Assembly: GCF_015644665.1 (NCBI RefSeq)
Contig: NZ_JADOBQ010000003.1
Span: 186,001 to 250,000, forward strand
Direction: 5' to 3'
DNA length: 64,000 nucleotides
From: Roseobacter sp. MH60115
GTDB taxonomy: Bacteria > Pseudomonadota > Alphaproteobacteria > Rhodobacterales > Rhodobacteraceae
Position numbers and translations under genes: made by a program. The notes beneath the pieces were generated by a model. The model saw only the letters and a list, made by a program, of their open reading frames with translations. It was not told the origin of the DNA and did no database searches. Below are positions 56,478-64,000 of this stretch, in pieces (position 1 is the stretch's first letter; each line of letters starts with the position of its first letter).

Positions 56478-58486
56478 TCCGCCGCAATCGCCTCCTGCCG
56501 GCGCGCCTTGGCATTGGCGGAAAGCTCCGCCATCAGCTCGGACGCCCGGGCAATCGGGTTGGTCAGGTAGAAATCCGTGATCGCCTGTTTGAACGGCGCA
56601 TCCGACAGGGTGCCGCCGTCGATCGGGCGCAGGGTTGTCTCGGCGATCTCGTCGATCTTGCCCAGATGCGGAATCTCCGCGACCAGCTTGCCGCGCAGAG
56701 CTGCAATGCTGTCGAATGGCAGCTGTGCGTCCATCTCGGCTGACAGCGCCCGCAGGATCGCCCAGTTCTCTTTGGCCTCGCCCGGTGCAAAGCCCGCGCG
56801 CAGCGCCAGTTGGGGACGGCCTTCGGTGTTCACGAAAAGCCCCGGTTCTTCGGTATAGGCAGCGCCCGGCAGGATGATATCCGCGCGATGCGCGCCGCGA
56901 TCCCCATGGCTGCCCTGGTAGATCACGAAAGGCCCGTCGTCGATGTCGAACTCATCAGCGCCGAGGTTGTAGATGACCTCCGCCTGGCCGACAGCCTCCA
57001 TGCCGCCGGGGTTCGTGGCACCGACGTCCAGCGCGCCGACGCGGCTGGCCGCGGTGTGCAGCACCATGAAGCCCGCGCCCGCCGCGTCGGCAATCGCCAT
57101 GGCTTCGGCCAGCACGGCCAGCCCATCGGGGCGTCGCAACGCGCCCTGACCGACAATCACAAGCCCGTCACTCGACAGGTTCTCGACAGCACAGTCGCGG
57201 TACTTGATCAGATCCGCCGGCGTGTTCCCGAAATGCGCATACTCATAGGTCAGATCGACCTTCTCGCCGACCAGCGCCACGTCGCACCCCTTGGTCCAGG
57301 CCTTGCGGATACGCGCATTCAGCACCGGTGCCTCAACCGCTGGGTTCGACCCGATCAGCAGGATGTTACGCGCCGCGTCGATATCCTCGATCACCGCCGT
57401 CCCCACACAAGCCGACCGGTTGGTATCGGGCAGCTGCGTGCCCGCCGTCCGGCATTCCACAACGCCACCCTGCCCCTCGATCAGCTGTTTCAGCGTATAG
57501 ATCGCCTCGACCGGGGCCAGATCACCGATCACACCTGCGACCGACTTGCCCGCCATCGCCTGCGCCGCAGCGCTCAGCGCCTCGGGCCACGTGGCCGCCC
57601 GCAGCTTGCCGTTCTCCCGGATATAGGGCTTGTCGAGCCGCTGCCGTCGCAGCCCGTCCCAGACAAAGCGCGTCTTGTCGGAAATCCACTCCTCGTTCAC
57701 GCCGTCATGGTTGCGCGGCAGAAAACGCATCACTTCGCGCCCCTTGGTGTCGACCCGGATGTTGGAGCCAAGCGCATCCATCACATCGACGCTCTCGGTC
57801 TTGGTCAGCTCCCAAGGCCGCGCGGTGAAGGCGTAGGGCTTGGAGACCAGCGCGCCCACGGGGCACAAGTCAATGATATTGCCCTGTAAATTGCTATCGA
57901 GCGTCTGTCCGAGATAGCTGGTGATCTCCGCATCCTCGCCCCGGCCCGTCTGGCCCATCTGGTGAATGCCCGCCACTTCGGTGGTGAACCGCACGCAACG
58001 CGTGCAGGAGATGCAGCGCGTCATATGGGTCTCGACCAGTGGCCCGAGATCAAGGTCTTCGGTGGCGCGCTTCGGCTCGCGGTAGCGCGAGAAATCCATA
58101 CCGTAAGCCATCGCCTGGTCCTGCAGGTCGCACTCGCCGCCCTGATCGCAGATCGGGCAATCGAGCGGGTGGTTGATGAGCAGGAACTCCATCACCCCTT
58201 CGCGCGCCTTCTTGACCATGGGCGAGTTGGTCTTCACGACTGGTGGCTGACCCTCCGGCCCCGGGCGCAGGTCCTTGACCTGCATCGCACAGCTTGCCGC
58301 AGGCTTGGGCGGTCCACCCACCACCTCGACCAGACACATGCGGCAGTTGCCCGCAATCGTCAGCCGCTCATGGTAGCAAAACCGCGGGATCTCGATCCCG
58401 GCCTCTTCACAGGCCTGGATCAGCGTCATCGCGCCGTCTACTTCGACTTCCTGATCATCAATTATGACTTTGCGTAAGTCGCTCAT
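56474..58486 (-). CDS. nuoG: NADH-quinone oxidoreductase subunit G
   Basis: The 670-aa subunit has an N-terminal [2Fe-2S] ferredoxin-like domain (CRMCLVEV), [4Fe-4S] motifs [14 protein letters not shown] and [10 protein letters not shown], and a molybdopterin-oxidoreductase-like C-terminal part without a cofactor site. It relays electrons from NuoF. The length is that of alphaproteobacterial and mitochondrial homologues. Confidence 0.97.
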   Translation of the reverse strand: MSDLRKVIIDDQEVEVDGAMTLIQACEEAGIEIPRFCYHERLTIAGNCRMCLVEVVGGPPKPAASCAMQVKDLRPGPEGQPPVVKTNSPMVKKAREGVMEFLLINHPLDCPICDQGGECDLQDQAMAYGMDFSRYREPKRATEDLDLGPLVETHMTRCISCTRCVRFTTEVAGIHQMGQTGRGEDAEITSYLGQTLDSNLQGNIIDLCPVGALVSKPYAFTARPWELTKTESVDVMDALGSNIRVDTKGREVMRFLPRNHDGVNEEWISDKTRFVWDGLRRQRLDKPYIRENGKLRAATWPEALSAAAQAMAGKSVAGVIGDLAPVEAIYTLKQLIEGQGGVVECRTAGTQLPDTNRSACVGTAVIEDIDAARNILLIGSNPAVEAPVLNARIRKAWTKGCDVALVGEKVDLTYEYAHFGNTPADLIKYRDCAVENLSSDGLVIVGQGALRRPDGLAVLAEAMAIADAAGAGFMVLHTAASRVGALDVGATNPGGMEAVGQAEVIYNLGADEFDIDDGPFVIYQGSHGDRGAHRADIILPGAAYTEEPGLFVNTEGRPQLALRAGFAPGEAKENWAILRALSAEMDAQLPFDSIAALRGKLVAEIPHLGKIDEIAETTLRPIDGGTLSDAPFKQAITDFYLTNPIARASELMAELSANAKARRQEAIAAE

Positions 58487-58525
58487 ATCATGTGCCTCTG
58501 TTCCACATGCGGCCTCGGCCGCAGA

Positions 58526-58933
58526 TCAATTCTTCTCGCGCAGCAGCACGCCCACGGCGCTGTTGCGTTCAATTTCCGCCCGGCCCAAGGCACAGTATCC
58601 CGCCGGATCAGGCGTCAGTCCCTGCGCGGCCATATAGCCCGCCGCGCGTGCGCGCAGACGATCCTTTTCCACATCCGAGTCGATATGGGCGTCGATTTCC
58701 GACTTCTCATACCCCATCGCAAGCGCCTGAGAATGCAAATCCTGAAGCGCGCCCAACGCCCGGAAGACCCGTGCCGAGATATCCGGGCAATTCTTGCGGA
58801 TTTGATCGGCAAGACCAACCACAAAAAGCCCGTCATCGATGGATTTCACGTCCCGTAGGGGCGGGTTGTCGGCCATTGCACTTGTTACGGTCAACGCAGC
58901 CACAGTGGTCAGCGTCAAAACACTCTTTTTCAT
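58526..58933 (-). CDS. DUF5333 protein, exported
   Basis: The 135-aa protein has a signal peptide (MKKSVLTLTTVAALTVTSAMA, cleaved near 21) and a DUF5333 domain. The family is a Rhodobacterales one, found in nuo operons. Two Cys could form a disulfide. Function is unknown. Confidence 0.8.
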   Translation of the reverse strand: MKKSVLTLTTVAALTVTSAMADNPPLRDVKSIDDGLFVVGLADQIRKNCPDISARVFRALGALQDLHSQALAMGYEKSEIDAHIDSDVEKDRLRARAAGYMAAQGLTPDPAGYCALGRAEIERNSAVGVLLREKN

Positions 58934-59042
58934 ATCCGATCTCCTGTGCGGAGCGGCATGCCCCGTCCCCCCACAAGATGGGAAGCGCAGGTTCCGCTAT
59001 GCAATAACATGCGGCAAGACGCCAGATATGCACCGGGCCGGA

Positions 59043-59366
59043 TCACTGTGGGCAGGCCCCCTGCAATGTCAGCGTGTTGTTGTCGATGGGCAGCGTCTCG
59101 TCCGGATCATCGGGCCCAACGACCCATTCGATGGCCGAACTGCCGTATTCGTTCACGCAAAACACGATCGCCTCGTAGCGCGCCGCTTCGCGTGCCCCTT
59201 CCAGAGAGGCCGATACCGGCGAGGCCGTCACCTGAAACTTGTGTCGCTCATCCAGATCAGAGAGCTTCGTGCGGTAGAACTGCCCGTCAAAGCGCAGCTT
59301 CTCCGCCTCGCTGCTGCATCCGGCCAATACCGCACAGACAATCAAACTTCCAACGGCCAATCTCAT
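59043..59366 (-). CDS. Small lipoprotein, 107 aa, in the nuo operon
   Basis: MRLAVGSLIVCAVLAGC has a lipobox (LAGC, Cys17). The mature part is about 90 residues with two Cys (VFCVN and GACPQ). No family is known. It starts 5 bp after the DUF3291 gene stop. The longer frame to 59411 lacks a lipoprotein start. Confidence 0.75.
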   Translation of the reverse strand: MRLAVGSLIVCAVLAGCSSEAEKLRFDGQFYRTKLSDLDERHKFQVTASPVSASLEGAREAARYEAIVFCVNEYGSSAIEWVVGPDDPDETLPIDNNTLTLQGACPQ

Positions 59367-59371
59367 CACAT

Positions 59372-59866
59372 TCACTCCGCCGCCACTGGCGCACAGGTAT
59401 TGTGCTGCCACAGGCGGGCCTCTTTTAAGTGCGCCCAGCCAAAGGCGTGGTCGCTGTCCCCATGTTTTTTCCGGTACTCCAACCGGTCGAGCGCTTCCTG
59501 AAGCGTCGGCTCATGCCCCTCGGGCACCCACCACATCACGAAATGCATCTGTCCGAGCACCTCGAACCATTCGGCCCGACGGTCATAAAACTGCTTGTGG
59601 ATGGTGCCCCAGACAAAGGTCTCCAGCGCCTCCGCCGTTTCCCAGACGCTCAGGTTCGGCACAAAAAGCGGGTCACCCCCGATGGCGTTGTCCGTATTGC
59701 CCCTGCCCGGCTCACCAGAGCCTTCCATCATCCACACAAACCCCGGCATGCGTTTGCCCAAGCCGTTGACCCGGTCGAGGTTTGCCATGAAATCAGCGAC
59801 GCGCGGATCGTCCGTGGGGGCCACAAGGCGTCCGACGTTCAGCTCTGCAAGATGATGTCCGATCAT
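59372..59866 (-). CDS. DUF3291 protein, copy 1
   Basis: A 164-aa protein of the DUF3291 family (dimeric alpha/beta barrel-like, related to small monooxygenases), with PGFVWMMEG, NLSVWETAEALETFVW and FVMWWVPEGHEPT. The start overlaps the next paralogue's stop by 4 bases. Function is unknown. Confidence 0.85.
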   Translation of the reverse strand: MIGHHLAELNVGRLVAPTDDPRVADFMANLDRVNGLGKRMPGFVWMMEGSGEPGRGNTDNAIGGDPLFVPNLSVWETAEALETFVWGTIHKQFYDRRAEWFEVLGQMHFVMWWVPEGHEPTLQEALDRLEYRKKHGDSDHAFGWAHLKEARLWQHNTCAPVAAE

Positions 59867-60345
59867 GCCGCATTCCCACATTGTTTATGCTTCCAGAGCT
59901 GAGCATCTTTCAGATGCGACCAGCCAAAGGCATGTTCCGTTTCGCCGTGTTGTTCCAGATGACGGAACCGCGCCATGGCTTCCTCGATGGAGGGCCGATG
60001 CCCTTCAGGGACCCACCACATCACCAGCCGCAGCGTCTCAACCGCGCCGTACCATTCTTCCTTCCGGTCATAGAACTGCTTGTGCGCCGTGTTCCAGACA
60101 AAGTGTTCGAGGCTTTCGGCATCCTCCCAGACCGAGAGCGTCGAGGCCGTGCGCGGGTTGCCCCCGAGCGGCCCGTTGGGATCAGCCTGCGCCGCTTCCA
60201 TCGCTTCTTCGTCCATCATCCACACAAACCCCGGGCTGCGCTGCGCGATCCCGTTCACAAGGTCCAGCCCGTTCACGAAATCCGCCACACGCGGATCGTC
60301 CCAGTCGTACTTGAGTGTACCGATGTTGAATTCAGCGAGGTGCAT
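59863..60345 (-). CDS. DUF3291 protein, copy 2
   Basis: A 160-aa paralogue (LAEFNIGTLKYDWDDPRVADF, PGFVWMMDE, RLVMWWVPEGHRPS). The two copies share the same block order and about half of their residues, so this is a tandem duplication. It follows the zinc-ribbon gene. Confidence 0.85.
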   Translation of the reverse strand: MHLAEFNIGTLKYDWDDPRVADFVNGLDLVNGIAQRSPGFVWMMDEEAMEAAQADPNGPLGGNPRTASTLSVWEDAESLEHFVWNTAHKQFYDRKEEWYGAVETLRLVMWWVPEGHRPSIEEAMARFRHLEQHGETEHAFGWSHLKDAQLWKHKQCGNAA

Positions 60346-60347
60346 GC

Positions 60348-60599
60348 TTAGCCAACGTCCATCGTTGCCAAATGAAATCCGTAGATACCGCCAGCGACAA
60401 GCAAGCCGCCGCAGAACAGTCTTAACCACTGGCGCGATGTCGGATGCGTGAGGCGCTGATATTCACTCTCGTCGATCATAGAACGGCACGACCCACAGAC
60501 GAACTGACCAATCTTTACCCCATTCTCATGGCCGCACTGCGGACAGGTCCCGCTATTCGACCGGGACATACGGTAAATGAGAAAAGACAGGCTGTTCAT
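60348..60599 (-). CDS. Zinc-ribbon membrane protein, 83 aa
   Basis: A small protein with a C4 zinc-ribbon (Cys19, Cys22, Cys35, Cys38; CPQCG and CGSCRS) and one transmembrane helix near the C-terminus (LRLFCGGLLVAGGIYGFHLA). It starts 4 bp after the nuoF stop. No function is known. An internal ATG at 60569 is a less likely start. Confidence 0.7.
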   Translation of the reverse strand: MNSLSFLIYRMSRSNSGTCPQCGHENGVKIGQFVCGSCRSMIDESEYQRLTHPTSRQWLRLFCGGLLVAGGIYGFHLATMDVG

Positions 60600-60603
60600 C
60601 CAA

Positions 60604-61899
60604 CTATTCCGCCGCAACCGCGCTCACGCGGCCCGTGCGCTTGTGTTTGATCCGGTCCTCGATCTCGTCGCGGAAGTGGCTGATGAGGCCCTGGATGGGC
60701 CATGCTGCCGCGTCGCCGAGCGCACAGATCGTGTGGCCTTCGACCTGTTTGGTCACATCCAGCAGCATGTCGATCTCTTCGGGTTCCGCCTCGCCGGTGA
60801 CCAGACGGTCCATCACCCGCATCATCCAGCCGGTGCCCTCGCGGCACGGCGTGCATTGCCCACAACTCTCGTGCTTGTAGAACTTCGACAGCCGCCAGAT
60901 CGCCTTGATCACATCCGTCGAATTGTCCATCACGATCACCGCTGCCGTGCCCAGACCCGACCGCTGCTCGCGCAGGTAGTCGAAATCCATGATCGCGTCT
61001 TTCATGTCCTTGCCCGGGATCATCGGCACCGAGGACCCGCCGGGAATGACCGCCTTGAGGTTGTCCCAGCCGCCGCGGATACCGCCGCAATGGGTCTCGA
61101 TCAGTTCCTCGAAGGTGATCGACATGGCCTCTTCGACCACGCAGGGGTTGTTCACATGGCCCGAAATCGCAAAGAGCTTGGTGCCTGCGTTGTTCGCGCG
61201 ACCAAAGCCTGCGAACCACTCCGGCCCGCGCCGCAGGATCGTCGGCACTACCGCAATCGATTCCACGTTGTTCACCGTGGTCGGGCAGCCATAGAGCCCC
61301 GCGCCCGCCGGGAATGGCGGCTTCATGCGCGGCATACCCTTCTTGCCCTCAAGACTTTCGAGCAGCGCGGTCTCTTCACCGCAGATATACGCGCCTGCGC
61401 CGTGGTGCAGGTAGAGATCGAAATCCCAGCCCGACCCGGCCGCATTCTTGCCAACCAGACCCGCGTCATAAGCCTCGTCAATCGCGGCCTGCAGCGCCTC
61501 TTTCTCGCGGATGTATTCGCCCCGAATATAAATATAGCAGGCATGGGCATTCATCGCGAAAGACGCGATCAGACAGCCCTCGACCAGCGTATGCGGATCG
61601 TGCCGCATGATCTCCCGGTCCTTGCAGGTGCCGGGCTCGGATTCGTCAGCATTCACCACCAGGTACGCGGGCCGCCCATCGCTCTCCTTGGGCATGAAGG
61701 ACCACTTCAGCCCCGTGGGAAAGCCCGCGCCACCGCGCCCACGCAGACCAGAGGCTTTCATCTGGTCCACGATCCAATCGCGGCCCTTCTTGATGATGTC
61801 CGCCGTGCCATCCCAATGGCCGCGGCTCTGCGCGCCCTTCAGCGTGCGGTCATGCATGCCGTAGATATTGGTAAAGATCCGGTCCTTGTCCTGAAGCAT
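60604..61899 (-). CDS. nuoF: NADH-quinone oxidoreductase subunit F
   Basis: The 431-aa subunit binds NADH and FMN ([13 protein letters not shown]) and a [4Fe-4S] cluster ([11 protein letters not shown]). It is the entry point for electrons, with NuoE. It is flanked by DUF5337 upstream and the zinc-ribbon gene downstream. Confidence 0.98.
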   Translation of the reverse strand: MLQDKDRIFTNIYGMHDRTLKGAQSRGHWDGTADIIKKGRDWIVDQMKASGLRGRGGAGFPTGLKWSFMPKESDGRPAYLVVNADESEPGTCKDREIMRHDPHTLVEGCLIASFAMNAHACYIYIRGEYIREKEALQAAIDEAYDAGLVGKNAAGSGWDFDLYLHHGAGAYICGEETALLESLEGKKGMPRMKPPFPAGAGLYGCPTTVNNVESIAVVPTILRRGPEWFAGFGRANNAGTKLFAISGHVNNPCVVEEAMSITFEELIETHCGGIRGGWDNLKAVIPGGSSVPMIPGKDMKDAIMDFDYLREQRSGLGTAAVIVMDNSTDVIKAIWRLSKFYKHESCGQCTPCREGTGWMMRVMDRLVTGEAEPEEIDMLLDVTKQVEGHTICALGDAAAWPIQGLISHFRDEIEDRIKHKRTGRVSAVAAE

Positions 61900-61911
61900 T
61901 GCGCTCCCCTC

Positions 61912-62160
61912 TCACTCGTTGCCGCGCGCGTGTTTGCGCGCACGCCGTATCTGTAATGACACCACCAGCGCCCAGAAGAGCCCTGCCAGTGCCGCAAAAT
62001 CGAACAGAAACGCATAGCGTCCGGGCATGCCCAGCTTTGGTCCCAGCCAAAGTGCGAGCAGCCACAAGACCATCGTGCCCACGATCACAAGGCTGACCAG
62101 CCGCCCCTTGGCGGCCAGCGCGCGCTCGCGCGCCTGCCTGTCCTGATCCTGCGCACTCAT
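61912..62160 (-). CDS. DUF5337 membrane protein
   Basis: The 82-aa protein has two transmembrane helices (VSLVIVGTMVLWLLALWLG and YAFLFDFAALAGLFWALVV). DUF5337 is a Rhodobacterales family found next to nuoF; function is unknown. It lies 12 bp before nuoF in transcription order. Confidence 0.8.
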   Translation of the reverse strand: MSAQDQDRQARERALAAKGRLVSLVIVGTMVLWLLALWLGPKLGMPGRYAFLFDFAALAGLFWALVVSLQIRRARKHARGNE

Positions 62161-62204
62161 GAACGGTCTTGCCTTCCGTCTTTCGCTCTATCGTTTCGTC
62201 GCGC

Positions 62205-62906
62205 CTATTCGCCGCTGGCCAGTTTCTTGGCCTGTCCCACCCAGTCGTCCCGTTCGATCCGGCCTTTGAAGCGCAGACGCTCGTCAACCCAGGCGATGTC
62301 ATCCTGCGTCAAGCTGGCCACCTGATCAAAATGCCAGATCCCGAGGCTGTTCAGCGTTTCTTCCAGCTTCGGGCCCACACCGCTGATCTTTTTCAGGTCA
62401 TCCGCCCCACCCGCGCGGGGTGTATCGGACAAGGCTGCGGGGCGCTCCGCAGTTTCGGTCGCCGGTGCCGCCTTTTTCGCGACTTTCTTCACCGGCTTGG
62501 CCACAGATTTGGCTTCCGGCTCCTTTTCGTACTTCCAATCCCCCTTGCGCGCGGACAGCTCTTCCTGACCCGGCAGGCGCTTGGACGGTTTGACCTTCGC
62601 CTCCTCCGACGGGCTTGGTGCGACAGCCGGGGCAACCGGGGCGGCCTGAGCCGCGGGTTTTGTGGGGGCTGCCGCAGGCGCATCCGTTGCCTGAGTACGC
62701 GGGGCGTTCGGCGCAGACAGCGGACGGCTCATGATCCAACTGATGACCCCGCCAAAGATGACAAAAACCAAGAGCCCGACAAAGGCGCCCTGCATGAAAC
62801 TCCATCCGCCCAGAACCCACAGCAGAACGGCCGCCAAGACGCCCCCTGCCAGTGCCACAAGCCAACTCCCCAGAGCCATGCCGATCATTCCGTTATTGTT
62901 GTCCAT
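62205..62906 (-). CDS. Membrane protein with a C-terminal HhH module
   Basis: The 233-aa protein has two transmembrane helices (about 10-30 and 37-58), a long Ala/Pro/Lys-rich linker, and a helix-hairpin-helix module at residues 166-233 (DDLKKISGVGPKLEETLNSLG, then HFDQVASLT and DDIAWVDERL). The module is nearly the same as the tail of NuoE next door, so it was copied or shared. HhH modules often bind DNA or proteins; a protein-protein role inside complex I seems more likely here. Confidence 0.82.
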   Translation of the reverse strand: MDNNNGMIGMALGSWLVALAGGVLAAVLLWVLGGWSFMQGAFVGLLVFVIFGGVISWIMSRPLSAPNAPRTQATDAPAAAPTKPAAQAAPVAPAVAPSPSEEAKVKPSKRLPGQEELSARKGDWKYEKEPEAKSVAKPVKKVAKKAAPATETAERPAALSDTPRAGGADDLKKISGVGPKLEETLNSLGIWHFDQVASLTQDDIAWVDERLRFKGRIERDDWVGQAKKLASGE

Positions 62907-62976
62907 CCCGGTACCTTTTTTTCCTGTTTTTCCCTGTCAGTCTCTCACATTATCGGATTTTAACAATTTTGGAAAT

Positions 62977-64000
62977 TCACGTGGATGCGCCCTCGGCGAG
63001 GCTGCGCGCCTGCGTGACCCAGTTGTCCCGCGTCACGCGGCCCTTGAAGCCCTCCAGGTTGTCATCCACCCAGGCCACTTCCGTCTCCGTCCAGGCAGCG
63101 ATCTGATCAAAGTGGTAAAAGCCCATGGTGTTCAGCAGCTTCTCCAGCTTCGGTCCGACCCCCTTGATTTTCTTCAGATCATCCGCGCCACTGTCCCGTG
63201 CGGCGGAAAGGGCTTGCGGCTTCTCACCCGGGCCCGGGTCTTCCTTTGACGGTGGCTTGGCCTTGGAGGTCTCAGTGGCCTGCTGTTCGGTCACGCCCGT
63301 CCTGTCCGCCGGAGCCCCTTCGGCCGGGCGCGCGTCTTTCGCGGGCTTACCGGATGTATTGGCCGGTTTGCCCTGCCACGGCATCAACAGCGGCACCTCT
63401 GTCCCGTCGATCCGCTTGACGGTGTCGCCGATGTCCACGGCCAGCTGTACGCTCGCATTGTACTGCGTCTTACCGCTGTCATGCTCTTTCAGCGATGTCA
63501 GCCCGTCCAACGGCTCTGCGGCATAGCGCCCGTTCTGCGGGCCCGGCACCGGCACCTTGCCTGCGGCCAGCTCATCAATGAGTTCGCCCATCCGCGCGGC
63601 GGTCAGATCTTCGTAGTAATCTTTGCCGATCTGCGCCATCGGCGCATTGGAGCAGGATCCAAGGCATTCCACCTCTTCCCAAGAAAAATTCCCATCTGCC
63701 GACAGTTCATGAGCATTCGGCGCGATCTTTTCCTTGCAGACAGCGACAAGATCTTCGGCCCCGCAGATCATGCAGGAGGTTGTCCCGCAGACCTGAATAT
63801 GTGCAATCTTACCAACAGGCTGCAGCTGAAACATAAAGTAGAATGTCGCCACTTCCAAAGCGCGAATATAGCTCAACCCCAGCATTGTCGCCACATGCTC
63901 GATGGCAGGACGGCTCAGCCATCCTTCCTGCTCCTGCGCCCGCCAGAGCAGCGGGATGATGGCCGAGGCCTGTCGCCCTTCGGGGTACTTCGTGATCTGG
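62977..64000 (-). CDS. nuoE: NADH-quinone oxidoreductase subunit E with C-terminal HhH extension, N-terminus cut by window edge
   Basis: The reading frame runs through base 64000, so the start is off the edge. The visible part has the thioredoxin-like [2Fe-2S] domain with the cluster ligands C-x4-C (CGTTSC) and C-x3-C (CLGSC). A Pro/Ala/Lys-rich linker follows, then an HhH module ([22 protein letters not shown] and [20 protein letters not shown]) that is absent from E. coli NuoE. The same module is in the adjacent 233-aa protein. Confidence 0.93.
   Translation of the reverse strand, partial: QITKYPEGRQASAIIPLLWRAQEQEGWLSRPAIEHVATMLGLSYIRALEVATFYFMFQLQPVGKIAHIQVCGTTSCMICGAEDLVAVCKEKIAPNAHELSADGNFSWEEVECLGSCSNAPMAQIGKDYYEDLTAARMGELIDELAAGKVPVPGPQNGRYAAEPLDGLTSLKEHDSGKTQYNASVQLAVDIGDTVKRIDGTEVPLLMPWQGKPANTSGKPAKDARPAEGAPADRTGVTEQQATETSKAKPPSKEDPGPGEKPQALSAARDSGADDLKKIKGVGPKLEKLLNTMGFYHFDQIAAWTETEVAWVDDNLEGFKGRVTRDNWVTQARSLAEGAST

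Noticed and set aside
55017-56570. 517-codon plus-strand frame opposite nuoH
   Set aside because: Same reason: antisense of nuoH and its neighbours, with no ribosome site and no domain.
60577-61956. 459-codon plus-strand frame opposite nuoF
   Set aside because: Antisense of a certain gene; composition typical of shadow frames.
1-64000. CRISPR arrays, insertion sequences, tRNA or rRNA genes
   Set aside because: No regularly spaced repeats, no transposase-like frame with inverted ends, and no tRNA-like T-loop in the gaps I read.

Overview
The window is a gene-dense, high-GC chromosomal segment from an alphaproteobacterium, almost certainly Rhodobacterales (Roseobacter group). The evidence is protein families confined to or typical of that order (DUF5333, DUF5337, Hint-domain proteins, a NuoE with an HhH tail, a protein usually labelled PAPS reductase in roseobacters), the order nuoN-birA-coaX-rnj, and intergenic repeats with a TTCTGGCCAGAA core. 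No prophage, insertion sequence, CRISPR array, rRNA or tRNA was seen. These calls come from reading the sequence and recalling families; no database search was run.

Left part (1-13,000): a GH108 muramidase cut by the window edge, ccmE, argC, murI and an acyltransferase. Then comes a large indolepyruvate:ferredoxin oxidoreductase divergent from a LysR regulator with a good operator between them, a small RNA with its terminator that resembles mmgR/suhB, purL, and a MoxR ATPase/VWA pair.

Middle (13,000-30,700): pyrimidine genes pyrC-pyrE; dnaB preceded by a perfect DnaA box; Nudix and DUF1194 genes; alr joined to an MlaE/MlaF-type transporter pair; a membrane coiled-coil protein, radA, cvpA and purF; then DUF1801, an SDR, and surE-pcm-nlpD.

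Middle right (30,700-43,500): DUF815-tatC-tatB-tatA on the minus strand; a small ABM-like gene plus WYL regulator behind a perfect 13-bp inverted repeat; a glycine-zipper lipoprotein; two tandem Lin0512 genes after an orphan ABC ATPase; an AlkC-type DNA repair protein next to a degenerate SDR; a Hint-domain protein with Ser in place of Cys1; prfC; and a DEAD-box helicase preceded by a possible leader peptide.

Right part (43,500-64,000), all minus strand: respiratory complex I genes nuoE to nuoN (nuoA-D lie beyond the right edge), then birA, coaX and the RNase J gene. At least fourteen non-core genes are threaded between the ten nuo genes, many with 1-4 nt overlaps. They include two adjacent HhH modules, two carboxymuconolactone-decarboxylase-like proteins, two DUF3291 paralogues, two lipoproteins, a zinc-ribbon membrane protein, and two very small membrane peptides (26 and 43 aa) that ordinary gene callers miss. 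A short copy of the nuoJ 3' end lies between nuoJ and nuoK. This accessory-loaded complex I locus is the part of the window most worth studying.
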